Positions 10,520-24,320 are shown, numbered from the stretch's first letter. The stretch is DNA of 64,000 nt from Hetaerina americana (GCA_022747635.1 JAKTNV010000009.1:26125622-26189621), one strand, 5' to 3'. Notes: a model not told the origin generated them from the sequence alone. Translations and numbers: made by a program.

Positions 10520-11800
10520 TAGATCGGCTGTGTGCTAAGATGGGAAGGTATTTTGACGGCGGTCATTGAGGGAACAGAACGGAACGTGCCAATCGGAAGG
10601 GTCCCATGCACCAAGTCGAACAACTTAGAGCGACCACCTCACTGTCCGTCCCATAATACTTTAAAAGTTTGATAGCAAGAAGATTTTGAAAATGGTCATA
10701 ATCAAGGCGTCTATGCTGAGAAACACCTACTCAGAGACATGACAATTTCACCTAATCTAGAAGCTGATTAAGTCTGCCTCTGGATAAATCTCTCAGAGTG
10801 TAATTTAAAATAACTTCTGTGTTCCGTGGAGTATTGGTAAGTCTAGTCTAGCCCAGTGGTAACGTCTACCTAGGTATAGTGAGTGGATTCTTACAAGCAT
10901 GTTTGGAGAAACAATATTACACTCAAGCTGATCAAACTGGAGGAGGCAGTTATTATTCCCCTGATAATCAGACAAGCATATTCACCCTGAAAAGTTTCAA
11001 AAGAGAACTGTGCACTGCGTTTTCTGTAGTCCAGTCATAATTTTAGGTTATTTTTGGAAACTTACTCTTTTTTTGTTATTTCTGTTGTACTATCTTAGCC
11101 TTGAACATTTATTCGTCTCAGTCGGTCTCCTACATTTGTTCATACTCGCTCTTCTGTTCCCGAAACCTCTGGTGTTCATTGCATAGAGACTCTTCAACCA
11201 CATTTCCCCGTAGCTTACTCGGTCTAACGCCTGCTCTCTCAACCAGAATAGTGCATATCTTCCATGCTTGTCTACTGTCGGTACAAACAATCAACATTCA
11301 TTCGTGGCCTACTCAATTCTCACTCCATCCTCATATTTTACCGCTAGCATTCATAAAGATCAATGGCACACATCACTAATCTAACAAAACCCACATTCAA
11401 TCGGCATCGTTCAAGTGGAAATTTCCAACTTTTGATTTCATAAAATTATGAGGGTAGTAGAAGGCGCATTTTTATGTTTTACAAAGTATTTTCGCTGCTT
11501 TAGACTGATGTGCATTTTTATTATTAAATATCTACTGCTAACGACCATATTCCGTTATTCGTAATAATTTTAATGTTTTCATCCATTTTCTTTCCTTCGC
11601 ATACATGTTGCCATAGGAGAGAGAATAATCCACTTGTTCGTAACTTAGCCGTTAATAGTCAAGATGAACGCTCGGCTGTTCCTTACTGGCTATCGATTGT
11701 AAAGGTTCAAGACTTATCAGCTCAAAGTAAAAATCGTTCGCCTGTTTAAGAGAAAATAATTTACCCTACCGCATCCAATTAAGCGGGGGTTGAATCAGTG
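10520..11800. other. No feature seen
   Basis: Mixed-composition DNA with only short frames. I found no repeat or coding match. Confidence 0.35.
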
Positions 11801-11810
11801 GGTCTTTATA

Positions 11811-12080
11811 AGAAGGATGGAAAAGATGAAATGGACAGAAAGGATAACAAACGAGGAAGTAGTAGACATGATATGGAGGGAGGACTGTCGAGTGAAATCC
11901 AAAAGAGGCAGGAAGGATGAATATTTTGATTGGCGATGGTGTGTTGAAGACCAATAGGGGTGAGGACGTTTGGTAAATGAGGAAGGGGTAAGAATTGGAT
12001 CTTGGACAGAATGTGGGAGGGAATAAAATATGTAAACTAAAGAGGGGTTTATTGTATCGTCGGAAGTCAGGTTGTGTTTT
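11811..12080 (+). pseudogene. RTE-like LINE RT, C-terminal fragment
   Basis: The frame reads RRMEKMKWTERITNEEVVDM, matching the conserved end of endonuclease-RT proteins (W-ERI-NEEVL). It then meets a stop at 11955-11957. A second frame continues with ELDLGQNVGGNKICKLKRG, matching the segment that follows the GKRGRGR motif in this family. Sibling fragments are at 35490-35646 (minus) and 41045-41190 (plus). Frameshifted and truncated at both ends, hence non-functional. Clade (RTE or related) is inferred. Confidence 0.6.
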
Positions 12081-13340
12081 GGTAGGAGAAGCAAGGAAAT
12101 GTATCGTTGTACCGTTATATAGTCTGGGTCAATTCAATACTTCCCACAACCAGTGGAATACCAATGATAATAATCATATAATGGATCCGAACTCAAGGGT
12201 TTAGAGCCGTCAGGGATAGCAGCAGCGGTCATTTAGCCACCAAGGTAAACTACCCGGCACATGAAAATTCTTTGTTAGTTTTCAATTCTATAGTCGACTA
12301 TGAAAATATGGATGTATGTACACATCATCACATACATATTTTTTAGGGGTCAAAATTGTATAAGTATATGTATGCATTAGTTTATATGGTGTAAAGTAAC
12401 GTTAATTTGTATATTTACTGACCAGAAACGCAGAGAATGCTCAAGGTGCCCTTAAAGAGGTGCAGTGAGCAAACAATGGCTATGAAATTAAGGAAAAATG
12501 AGCTAGAAAAAAATTAATTGTGTTTAATAAGGATAATAGTTGGTATAATTCATCAATAGGACAAAATAGGGAGACAAAATATGGAGACAAAATGACAAAT
12601 GAAAGTTCACAACTTTGTCTCTTACATTAGTTAAACGTTTCTGAGGTAAGTGGGGACTATTGAGTGTAGATCTTAAAGGATTGGTTAGTTGTAAGCTAAA
12701 ATAAATGTAATGGGTTTATCATACAAGAAAATTGACATACTATATACATGAAGGCGTATACAATTTGGGATGTGTGACTTTGTGTGTGTTTGTTTTGCGA
12801 AAATGGACGCCCAGGCATTCGAAAAATGGCTTGATAAGGAATGAGGAGGAAGATTGAGAAATTAGAAAACCAAAAAGCGACTAATTACAAGAATACAATG
12901 AAATAGAATATTTGGAAGGGATTAACAGGGACGATCTAAATAAGAATTTATTCTCCTGGATAAAGAGGGTAAATTTTGAGGAGAACGAAGAAAATGGTTG
13001 AGGGAAATGTAATAATTCAAGAAGTTAATCAGAAGTTCAGAAGGACTTGCAAATTTCCAGGATTCAAAACCTATCTTAAATGGTACGCTAACGTTTGTAA
13101 GTATTACGTTTAAACCTTGGTAATACAATGCGTACTTACATAAAGGATATATAACCTGATAATGCCCTATGTGTACCTATTGGCAATAGGAATAACTCTA
13201 GATTCATTACACGAACACGTTTCGAAGGTTTAGCCAAAATGGCAGGCAAGAGCGCAGGTCATGTATTGGGGAAAATAAAATAGGATCCAGCGCTTTTTGT
13301 CTTTTCAGATCAGACTATGACTCTCAGATCCCAAAAATAC
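12080..13340. other. No feature seen
   Basis: AT-rich DNA with no recognisable gene or repeat. Confidence 0.35.
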
Positions 13341-13351
13341 AGAACAAATAA

Positions 13352-13828
13352 AAACATATGCGCACTATTTGTGGAGGGGCGCGAAAAAAGCTGTCAATAG
13401 TCAAATGTATAGTTGGAAGTGGTAGCGACGAAAAGATGAAGGAAACGTGCTATTTATCTTTAGTAAGGTCTCACAGTGAGTATGCGGCGAGCGTTTGGGA
13501 TCCTTTTCATGATACATTAATTACTGAATTGAATAGGGTACAGGGGAAGGCCGCTAGGTTTGTGAAAAACTCGTACCATAGGACACAAAGCGTCACACAT
13601 TCAATACAGAATCTGGGTTGGGAACCTTTATATATGCGAAGACTCGGGGCTAGATTCAACCTATTACAAAGATATGAAGCGTGTGGTTTTTCATCCGGTA
13701 TTGGAGATATAATTAGGCCCCCTAAATACAATAGCAAGGCCGACATTTGTCACAAAATTAAAGTAGGATTTACGAACGGATGGATTCAAGTATTCGTTTT
13801 TCCCGCGCACTATTTGCGACAGCAATAA
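13352..13828 (+). pseudogene. LINE RT C-terminal domain (truncated ORF)
   Basis: The open frame of about 156 codons holds the hallmark end of Jockey/CR1-type RTs. In order: a RTICGGARKKLSIVK segment; the KETCYLSLVRSHSEYAASVW stretch; then RVQGKAARFVKNSYHRTQSV; then IQNLGWEPLYMRRLGARFNL. It ends in a K-ADICHKIKV motif and a degraded FFPRTI-like end (VFVFPAHYL). The catalytic palm motifs (YADD) would lie upstream and are absent. The ATG at 13358 is simply the first Met after truncation, not a real start. Its intactness over about 150 codons suggests a fairly recent insertion compared with the relic at 1.4-2.0 kb. Confidence 0.85.
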
Positions 13829-14328
13829 AAGGGGGAACACCTAAGAAAATAACGGGTACACGCTGTCGAAAATAGGGGTTAACAACCCACCCTCAGCGTC
13901 TAAGGAATAATTAGTTCTACTCAACTGCATGCAATTTCACTGATTTCGTATGGTTTGTTGTCAAAACCCTTCCCGCGTGACCACATTAGAATGCCATTAA
14001 ATAATGTAGACCTCTTAACAGTATTGCTTGCTCTGTTTTGCCTGTTATTAAGTTTCCCCTTCCATCCCTCTCCTCTATCTGTAGAGGGAACCTACCGCTA
14101 CCTAGAGCGCTGGGTCACATTCCCTACCCGTGTCCTTGGGGGAGGAGACCGTTGTATGTTGCATGTCCAAGTGGTAGTGGAATTTCGCCTTCTTAGTTTT
14201 TAAATTCCAGCTTGCACGTTATTGGATTAATATTTACTGCATCCTAAGGTGAAATTGTTTGTTAGTCAATAGTGTATGTATTTGCATGGGTGTAAGTGAA
14301 AAGTGAAGTGAATTTTGCATGAATGAGT

Positions 14329-14641
14329 AGTAGTAGTAGTTTTTAAGGAAGGCGACCGACAGCTAAGGTCATTTGCGCCATAGGGGATGAAAAGGAAATG
14401 ATGAAGGGTGGAGAGAAACCCGGCGTCGGCATTAGCCTACTCTTTACGAAAGGTGCCAAGGGGTCCGCAGTTTAACGACCCATCCGACGGACGGCGTACT
14501 CACTCAAAGTGCCCTCCACAAAGCACCTCAAGTAGGGATCGAGATACCTCTGAAAAATATTCAACACCGCCGGGATTTGAACCCGCGCCCTCAGGGTGGG
14601 AAGCCAGTACGTTAGCCCCCGCACCATCTCGATCCAAACAA
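14329..14641 (-). repeat. SINE-B, tRNA-derived SINE
   Basis: On the minus strand the head carries a B box (GCGGGTTCAAATCCCGGC) preceded by an A-box-like GGTGCGGGGGCTAACG. The body includes GTGTTGAATATTTTTCAG, TTGAGGTGCTTTG and GCCGACGCCGGGTTTCTC, ending in an (ACT)n tail, seen as AGTAGTAGTAGTAG at the left. It aligns end to end with 39092-39394. No clear target-site duplication is visible here. Confidence 0.85.
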
Positions 14642-14775
14642 GTCACCGTGGGTATAGGTTTGCATGGATGTTTTGATTTTGCATGTGGTTTTGTTCTCTT
14701 TTGCGGGTGGTGACCCAAAACCCTCCGCCACACGCACTTGCGGCAGCTTGACTGGTATTATGTAGATGTCAATTA

Positions 14776-15290
14776 CGTTATGCAGGAAGAATGCATGATC
14801 ACTCTATGCGATGGCCTAAAGGAATTCCATAATGTGAGAAAGAGGGAAGAATAGATAGTTAATTTTAGATCATTTGAATGGGGAGTAAAAGCTGGAGACT
14901 GCAGTATTCCTTGGTCGTATTTTTCCTGTAGGATGGTCCACTAGTCGTTTAGAATATGCGGTCGTTTTCACAAAGAGTCCTTTGTCAGGTGGACAACATA
15001 CAAACATTTGTTTCTTCATGCATTCTCTGACAACTTCCTCCATCTAATCCCTCATTTTCGTGATCTACGGCCACTTTACAGTCGACCCTTTCTTTTCTTC
15101 CTGCGGTAATTTTGTAAAAAAAGGTTAATTTTGGAAAATTTAGTCCCTTGGAAGAAAGAATAATAAGGTGCGCGAATTAAAAAAGAACATGTTAAGGACC
15201 GTGTAAGGAGCATGAAATAAGTCCGGAGAAACCGGAGACGAAAAAAATAACAATGGAGATGGTCTCGTGATTTGCGAATCCACTCACTCT
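14776..15290. other. No feature seen
   Basis: No coding or repeat signal recognised. Confidence 0.35.
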
Positions 15291-15965
15291 CGCTCCCTCT
15301 TTGTTAAATATTCTTTTTTGTCAAAATCTTTTACTCGCTGCTATCCGCTCTTTCATTCTCAAGCTCTCCCGCACGGTGGGATGGAGGGCGCCCGGTTTAC
15401 ATCACTTCTTTCATCACGCATGTCTTCCTTTTCTCTGCCATTCCGAGCTGTCGGCGGTTGGGGGAGGGAGGATCAGCGGGAGCTGCAGCATGCGTGGGGA
15501 ATCTCTTCCCCCAGGACACAATCCCGTCACGCGGTTTTGAATATCCCGAACGCACATCCGCCGCCCAGAACCGACCCCACGCTTTCCTCCGAAGCGCAAC
15601 TCCTAACCTCCACCCGCACCCTACGCGGCATTCGAGACGCAGGATACCCACCTCCTCATCCTCCACCAACCCTCCCACGCCTACGCATCCTCCTGCACGG
15701 GAGAGAGTTCTGGGGTGGTTTGAAGGAATGAGGGGGCGCGGGGAGAAGGAGAGGAAAAAATAAGAGGACGAATGGAAAAAAAAGTCCCGAACACTACCAC
15801 TTTACGCACACAGACTCTCGTACGTCGCAGGTACCCTTCCTCCTCAAATTCACATGGCGAGCTTCTCTCCTTCCCTCTCACCTATGCTCCACCCCCTCCA
15901 TCCGTTTCCCTACTCTTCTCTCTGCGCTTTTATGTCATCTTTTTTTTCGCGATCCCTCACAGCTA
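15290..15965. other. GC-rich pyrimidine block
   Basis: C/T-biased, CpG-containing sequence with several overlapping open frames in different phases, none of them protein-like. Confidence 0.45.
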
Positions 15966-16091
15966 GCTCCACCTCTCGCCATTCTGCGCTCTTTTGTTAT
16001 GTGAGACCCATTTGTGTGTGGGTACGTTTTGGTGTGTGAGTATGAATAATTAATGTCTATCTGCATGCACGCGCGCGTGTGTGTATACGTG

Positions 16092-17527
<1,436 letters not shown>

Positions 17528-17552
17528 TATATATGTATGTATTCAGTATATA

Positions 17553-17665
17553 AACCATAAAAAGGTCGCTTTGGTAGGTGATGGTAGAGTTTATCCAGTA
17601 CTAAGACCGACGGCGTGTGAAATTCACACATAAGGGTAGGGGGTCCAGATCCTTTCCCTGTATAT
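17553..17665 (-). repeat. SINE-A 3' fragment
   Basis: The reverse complement carries GTGTGAATTTCACACGCCGT, ACTCTACCATCACCTACC and a terminal TTTATGG, as in the SINE-A copies at 2.0 and 47.2 kb. The tRNA head is missing. Its 3' end points toward the mariner and the (TA)n tract. Confidence 0.82.
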
Positions 17666-18230
17666 ATGTATATATAATACTGTCCTCTTTTTACTCGCTC
17701 CGACGCTACTCATGTTAAGGAATAATGAGACATGATTTTACAATAGTAAACGTTACTTTATTCAAACATAAACAAATAAGGAAGAAATATCAGAGCACGT
17801 ACGGCGTTGGTTAAAATAAATAAAAAAATAGGAGTGAATAAATAAATAAATCCCAATTGAAATCTTCATTCTTTGAAATCTCCCTTCCCAATTGAAATCT
17901 CCCTTTTGACTGTTGAGTGGTGACGTTTGCTAATGTGCTAATTTTGAAGGTTTTTCAGCATCTGGATCTCGAAAAAACTTTTTGCTGCAGGAAAACATCG
18001 CATGAAAACAATGTTTCTGGCTTATATTTTAAATAATGTATAATAGCGTAATAGCGCGATCGATGAACGTAGTCGTTTAGCGGTACGAATGATGTCTTGA
18101 GGACAGGTCACGTAGCAGTAATACACAGGATATACGAGTACAACAGGGAACAAACATAAATTTTCGGCCTTCTAACCCATCTTCAAGACGGTTGACAAAG
18201 GTCTAAGAGAGATAGGTATGAAAAATAAAA
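17666..18230. other. No feature seen
   Basis: AT-rich DNA with a local duplication of a CCAATTGAAATCT phrase around 17854-17905. Confidence 0.35.
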
Positions 18231-18234
18231 TCCT

Positions 18235-18800
18235 TCGCCATTGTGTGCGCGCGCGGGTGTGGATGTGAAGCTTGTGTGGTCCGCAGAGAAAGAGAGAGGA
18301 AGGTTAGGGGGTGGGCGGTGGTTGGTGCAGAGAGAGGGCCGGTCTAATTAGAGACGGGAGGCTGTGGTAGGTACACGGTGCACAGAGCAACAGTAGAGCT
18401 GGCCTGTACTTGTTTGCGTTCGTTTTGTGAGAGCACACCTTTCCGCTCTCATCGCCCTCTCCTCCTTTGCTCCACTCTTTCCCTCGTCGTCCCCTCGTCC
18501 CCCGTCGTGTCCCCGCGCCCTCCTTCGCACCCCCGCCCTCTCCACGTCCGTCACTCCCGTTTCCCTCCCTCGCCGGGAGTCGTCTCGTGGACACCAAAGG
18601 CTTCGTCCTCCAGGCCGCCCCCCTCCGTTTCCGGTATCATCCGCTCTCGCCTCCCTTTCTTCACAAACCGAGGGAGCTGCCGCGGTCTTGATCAACTTCC
18701 CAATTGTCTCTCTCTCTCTTGTTTTTCGTCCCAGTTCTCTCGCGCAGTCCCCTTCAAAAGAATTGCCTCTCTATTCCCCAAACATGCATTAACCCGAGTA
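18235..18800. other. GC-rich block, GA then CT rich
   Basis: A short GT/GC alternating run and a GA-rich stretch (18280-18345) precede a CpG-containing pyrimidine-rich stretch (18440-18760). Open frames on both strands are compositional. Confidence 0.45.
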
Positions 18801-20390
18801 ATAGTTGATTCAGCCAGCTAACAATTGTTAGGTCATCGCAGGTGGATGAAATAAAAGATTCAATCGTTTTACTAAACTTATCAGCTCTATAAAAATTCAC
18901 CTAGTCATGGCACGATCATTTCGGTTCTTTAATCTTAAAGTGTCAGTTTTGTGAGATGTTACTGTTCTGAGTTATTTTACCTTTCTGTCTAATGGTAATT
19001 AATGTTTGTGGCTCCTTATTATACTCGAGGCCGCCAGGGAACTATATGGTTAAACTATCTGCAATATGCCTTGCAACCCAACGAAGGATGCAATTTTCTT
19101 GGAGATTTTATCACACCAGGGGCCGGGTCAATTGATGAAAATGTGTTCACAAAAGACCATTATTTTTTAAGATCCGTCTTTGGGTACTATTTTAAAGATC
19201 GCAGGTATCCAGTGTAGTAAGTGTGTCCACGTCGTTTGATATCTTAAAAAAATTATAAATCTATCAGAACATGGGATGCTTCTTCATTTTTAAACAAAAG
19301 TATAATTGAATTGCAATTGTAATAAAATCCAAAAGATTATACGGTATAATTTTGGCGAACGTTTAGAAACCGAGCCACTCAAGATACGTCTAGTAGATCC
19401 TTAGCAATCACTTCTTATCACCATTTATTTCTGGTGCTTACACATTTTATTAACTAGGAAACTTGACTAAATTATACAGATGCAGGTAATTGACATGAAA
19501 CATTAAAGAATAGTCTTTTGTCGTTAATTATTCCTCCTATACAATGTGTTAGACATGTATTCATAACGCATTAGATAGTGTCAAATAATAATCATATAGT
19601 TTTAAATGAAACCCCATAACATTTTTTTTAAATGATCTGCTGGATTTGATAATTGTCACCAGTCCAGCAGGTTGATATCTCAATCTTTTATAAACAGTGC
19701 ATCATATTTTATCATTTATTAGAATGTCATATTGCGCAGGATTTATCTCAGAGAGGAGGAATTAATAAGGATCTATGTTAAATCGAAGCTCCTACTTCAG
19801 GAAGAGATCAAACATTAATATGAAGAAAATATCGGGAGGCATAGAGAGCCTGAGTCTGTAAAAATACCAATGATTATGTTATTACATCGATTGAAGGAAG
19901 TAAAAGACATGAAGAAACACGAGGATTCAAAACTAATAAAAATAAAGGGAGATTTTTATCTGGGATTTTGAGTGGTAGTGTGTGTAAACCTGAAGACACC
20001 CTGTTTTGAAATATCAAAATTTCATGGTGAAGTGGAAGACAGTAGTTGGACCTCGGGCCTCATTTTCGATTTTTATTTATAACCCTCTCCTTTCCAATGC
20101 TTAAGTTTTCGGCCAACTCTGACTGCGAATTCATTTATCCATCCGTCAATGGGAAAACCGGATAATACTATTGCCAGATATTTTTGACTATTTGTAATTT
20201 CCGTTTTTGCGTTGACTTTTTTTCCATCACATACGATTTTTCTCCAATTGTTCATATGCAGGGCAAAAATTTCAATCCCATGGTTTGTCATTTTTACATT
20301 CCGTTACCTGCATTCACGTCTTCACTGTGATAAGATGGTTAACATATGTATTCCTTTCATGATTGCTGTAATTCATATAATCAAATTTAA
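18801..20390. other. No feature seen
   Basis: AT-rich. One 71-codon frame at 19002-19217 resembles nothing I know. Confidence 0.35.
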
Positions 20391-20391
20391 C

Positions 20392-20600
20392 CTTGCCGGC
20401 CCCGGTGGCGGCGGGGTAACGTCCTCGTCTGCTAACCAAGATGTCGCGGGTTCGATTCCCGCGTAGGTGGTTTTTCCTCCACATAGGCTTGGGTGTATGC
20501 AATTCTCAAATTATTTTATCAATGTTCAAAGTCTGATATAAAGGTCGAAATGCTGTTTTCGGACTAATGCATAATAAATTAATTCATTCATTAATTAACG
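20392..20600 (+). repeat. SINE-C, tRNA-derived SINE
   Basis: GCCCCGGTGGCGGCGGGGTA resembles an A box; TCTGCTAACC looks like a serine-type (GCT) anticodon region. TCGCGGGTTCGATTCCCGCG is a perfect T-arm/B box. A TAGGTGGTTTTTCCTCCACA body follows, with an AT-rich tail near 20570-20600. This is a third SINE family, with only one copy in the window. Confidence 0.7.
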
Positions 20601-20949
20601 GGTGAGAAGCCTCTACACGAACTAGAATTCTCATCATCGCTAGAGCGATCGTATACGATCCCACTGTCAGATTTGTGCCGCAGGGCGTTGGCACGCTATT
20701 TATCCTGAGGTATAAGGCTGAGGGACCAGATTCAATAGGACCGGTGGTATGAAACCAAAGTGGGCAACGTAATTGCGCAACCCCTTATGAACTGCCTAAT
20801 TTCATCGTTTACTGCCGTCGGGAGTCACTTTCTGAATGAATTGATTATTATTTTAAGTGCCGCATAAAGTAGGACAGCTTAGCGCGTGATGAGGAGGGGC
20901 CGACGAGGAGTCTTCATAGTTACTGCCTCCCTTGAATCCACCACGTTAG

Positions 20950-21665
20950 CGCATACCATTCTCAGCATCCTCGTTTAAGCCCTGCCCCACCCCTCCCGCC
21001 ACCACCTCCCGCCCTTCGTCGTCTTAAGATGTATTCCCCGGCGTGCGGTACTCCTCCGGATCATTGCGAGAGACTGGGAGTGAGGGGTGGTGCCAGTATT
21101 AGAATCCCCGGCACTCCTTCCTCCCCGCATCCCTCAAATCCCTTTTCGCCCTCCCGCTCTCCCCGTCAACCCCTTGGAGCTCGTCTCCAACCCCTCGGCG
21201 GGGGCTACGCCGACCGTCTCCTTGGATAAGAAAACCTTATCTCAATCGGGGCGGGATCCATGCACGCCCCCATCCTCCGTTCCCCTTCACACTCCCACAC
21301 CTCCCACGGCTACGTCCCCCTTCGTAAGTCTTCCAACCTACCGTTCCCTACTTAACTCAGCCCCCCCCCCGGTTCCATCCCCTCCTCGCTCCCTCCCCAT
21401 CTGATGAATGGCCGGCAGGGTGGATATTGGAGTAATTAAAGCAGCAAAGCAGCCTCGGAATGGATGTGACCCGCTCTCCCTTTGGATGTGTTCGAGGGTG
21501 GTGGGCCGTGGTAGGTGTGGGGGGAGGGGTTGCTGAAGGGAGAGGAGGGAAATTGGAGAGGAAGGGGCGAAGAATGTTTGGGAGGGTAGGCGATAAGGAA
21601 GGGGGTAGAAGAAGTATGTGCGAGATTTGGGGGGAGGGGGAACGCGAGCGTTGTTGGAAATCCAG
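20950..21665. other. GC-rich block, C-rich then G-rich
   Basis: Plus strand is C/T-rich to about 21405 and G/A-rich from 21470 to 21650, giving a sharp skew switch. No protein-like frame. Confidence 0.45.
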
Positions 21666-22040
21666 TGAAGAAACATGGTTTGAGGGATAGGAAAAAAGGC
21701 GATAAAGGGCCTCTTATATTTCCTTTTATAATCCAAATTAATCTTGCTGAAAAAAGTTCCTGGAGTTCATGCAGCTGCCAATATTATTATCAGCACTAGG
21801 CATTCATCTCCTAGTCAGACTATGGGCATGCAAACTTATGGCCAGAGAAAATTATCAGTAATTGAGGACAACGTATCTTTCACTCTTGGCCCGCCTTGAT
21901 GAATTTTTCTCATTTAGCTTTGGTTTCTATCGAGGAAAAATATTTGAGAAATTGATTCATCATATTAAAAATAATTTTAAGAAAACTATGAAGCTGTTAG
22001 CTATTAATGCAGTCCCAGCTTGCTATCCTCCGCTAAGCTA

Positions 22041-22793
22041 CGAGGGTCATCCGGAAAGTAGTACCCGTTCGTGCCGCATGAAGTGCTGACGACGCGAGTA
22101 GCCGCTGGACGAGGTCAGATAGCTTCAGTGGCTTGTCTGCCTTCTCTGAGCCAAGTTGCGTGACGCTAGCATTGCCTGTGTTGTTTCTGTGATTGTTTAC
22201 AATGTTTAAAAAAATTGAGAACGCCGCCAGTTGTGAAGTGAGGGCAGTGATTAAATTCCTCAATGCAAGAAACGTTCGCCCATGTGATATTCATCGCCAA
22301 TTAAAGGAGGTGTATGGAGACAATGTAATGGACGAGTCGTCTGTTCGGCGGTGGTGTCGCAACTTCAACATGGGGAGGGGGAACACACACGACGATGAGC
22401 GTTCGGGGAGACCGTCTGTCATTACAGACCAACTGGTGAGCTCAGTTGACGAATTCGTGAGGAACGATCGGCGCGTCACAATTGATGACATCTGTGAGCA
22501 TTTTCCCAATGTTTCTCGAACAATTGTTCATGAAATTGTTAAACACCATCTGCATTATGCAAAAATTTGTGCAAGATGGGTCCCTCGCGTATCTCAATGA
22601 GCTGGCGGCGAAGGACTATGCAGCAGGAATACAGAAACTTGTCACACGTTATGACAAATGCCTTAATTTGCTTGGAGATTATGTTGAGAAGTAGTTTAAA
22701 GTATCCTCTTTCAAATAAAATTTTTTATGTTTGTTAATATTTACTTTTGTGTCTTTATTTCACGAACGGGTACTACTTTCCGGATGACCCTCG
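22041..22793 (+). mobile_element. MLE-2, internally deleted mariner-family element with perfect TIRs
   Basis: The two ends are a perfect 33-bp inverted repeat (22041-22073 and 22761-22793, beginning CGAGGGTCATCCGGAAAGTA). TA duplications lie at 22039-22040 and 22794-22795. At 753 bp it is roughly half a complete element. Perfect ends and an unbroken N-terminal frame suggest recent movement, presumably supplied with transposase from elsewhere. Confidence 0.93.
22202..22694 (+). pseudogene. Mariner transposase with catalytic core deleted
   Basis: ATG at 22202 opens a frame to 22600 holding a complete mariner DNA-binding region: first helix-turn-helix (RAVIKFLNARNVRPCDIHRQ), linker (DDERSGRPS), and second helix-turn-helix (RRVTIDDICEHFPNVSRTIV). 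It then reaches ICARWVPR and stops shortly after in a shifted frame. A +1-shifted frame supplies the normal C-terminus (YDKCLNLLGDYVEK, stop at 22692-22694). About 190 residues including all three catalytic aspartates are gone, with the junction near 22578-22600. A translated product would be a DNA-binding fragment without catalytic activity. Confidence 0.87.
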
Positions 22794-22799
22794 TATATT

Positions 22800-23790
22800 A
22801 AGGACAAAGTAAATAATTCTAAAATCGTTATATAATGCTAACTACAGGAATAACAACGTCTTCATTCCAAGTATTAACTATTTTTAAAGCTTCCGCTGTG
22901 AGATTTCAAACCTAACTGTATCAATAATTGCACATGACTATGTTATTTCAGCTTTGTGAAGTAGCAGTGGCTACTAGATATGGAGGAGGAACCTCTTTTA
23001 GCTTCAGAAATACAGTATTCATTACAACTCCATTGCATGCCAAGGAAAATGAGTCATTGTCCTGTTTAGGGCTATAAAAGATACAAGGATGATTAAGAAA
23101 AATTCTTTTCCATTTAAAACACTTTTGCTCTCCTAGGTAGTTTTTTTATCCTCAGCTGTATGCACGTACCTTATGTACGTTTTTAAGGCTCCATGACTGC
23201 CCCACTTCCCGATATAAGTAAATTACATTTCGTGGATAGAGTGGCGGTTCTTTCGTGAAACAAATTCAGACAAGTTTAAAATTGAATGTTACGTACCCGT
23301 TCGCATCTTCTGCAGTCGCAAGAAACGGGAATTTTAATGGGAAAGGGCAAAATTAATGAATATGCTAAATATTGAGTTGAGGTGAATTTTGAAGAGCAGG
23401 TTCCCTAAAAGTAATATTTTAGCAAAACTTTAAGAATGACTCCAGAAAAATTTGATCAAAGAAATGTATATTAAAAAATGCTGTATTCATAGCGATGATT
23501 AACATATCCCCGTATTTACGTTAATTTGAATGAATTGGTATTTAATTTCAAGGCAAGGCACACACTCCTGGCTATCCTTATTTTTTATGCTGTTTTTAAG
23601 CTGGGTGTTCCCTAATCTCGAAATTTCCGTCCCCAAATCATAGATTAAATTTTTGCCTCACAGGTGATGGGAGAATAAAATAATATATCCGTCCAATTCC
23701 TTTTGGCTCGAGACATTTTATCAATGAAATGTCAATGCTGTAGGAGTTAAGGGAATGATGGTATTCTGGTCGGTAAGGTACAGCCGAAGT
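22800..23790. other. No feature seen
   Basis: AT-rich DNA without recognisable genes or repeats. Confidence 0.35.
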
Positions 23791-23794
23791 CGAC

Positions 23795-23892
23795 ATAGGG
23801 AAAGGATCTGATCTGCCTCTCTACTCTGATATGTGAGAGCTTAACGCATTGTTATGCTCAGTGCGAGCTGAGCTTCATCTTCACCTATTAAA
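23795..23892 (+). repeat. Probable diverged SINE-A 3' part
   Basis: AGGGAAAGGATCTG, CTACTCTGATATGTGAGAGC and TTCATCTTCACCTATTAA follow the order of the SINE-A body, with many differences. Identification rests on this order alone. Confidence 0.4.
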
Positions 23893-24119
23893 AATTAGTT
23901 GTTTTAAGGGTTTGACAACTCTTGTAGGAATTAAAGCACTCATTTTGTTTGCATTGTATGATGATTTAGTGAAGCTTTCCTGACGCTTTGACACAATCGG
24001 CGAAACCCGACTAAAGAAGAAAAATACTCTAAATAAATGAACAAGTTTATAAATACAAACTTGATTTGCGCAAATATAATTCGTATGATGTTACTGTGAA
24101 ACCAAAATGGAAAGAATAT

Positions 24120-24320
24120 TAACATTTGGGAGCTAGAGAAAGCCAGGCGGGGTTGTGGAATAGGAGTGGAAACGAGAGGAAGGGGTATTGGGAGGGGTTT
24201 AAAGCGAGAGGAGTGTTCGTCGAGGGAATGGCGAGGGCGGAAGGAAGGAGGGGAGGAGGGCGGGCGGGTGAGGGAAGGGAGCAAGAGACGGAAGCCGGGG
24301 ATGCGGGGTGTCGTTGTCCC
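24120..24320. other. Purine-rich GC block
   Basis: G/A-rich on the plus strand, ending at a GGGGTGTCGTTGTCCCC inverted motif. Frames on both strands are low complexity. Confidence 0.45.

Larger units (their letters stand above)
13345..14775 (+). mobile_element. 5'-truncated LINE with SINE-B inserted in its 3' UTR
   Basis: It runs from an RT C-terminal domain through a long 3' UTR parallel to 6.4-7.0 kb, and ends in the CACTTGCGGCAG-GGTATTATGTAGATG tail. A minus-strand SINE-B occupies about 14329-14641, separating the body of the UTR from its terminal 110 bp. The same UTR at 6.9 kb lacks that insertion, which shows the nesting order. The 5' end is cut inside the RT. Confidence 0.85.

Noticed and set aside
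15267..15731. 154-codon frame and overlapping frames on both strands
   Set aside because: Competing open frames in all phases point to composition, not coding.
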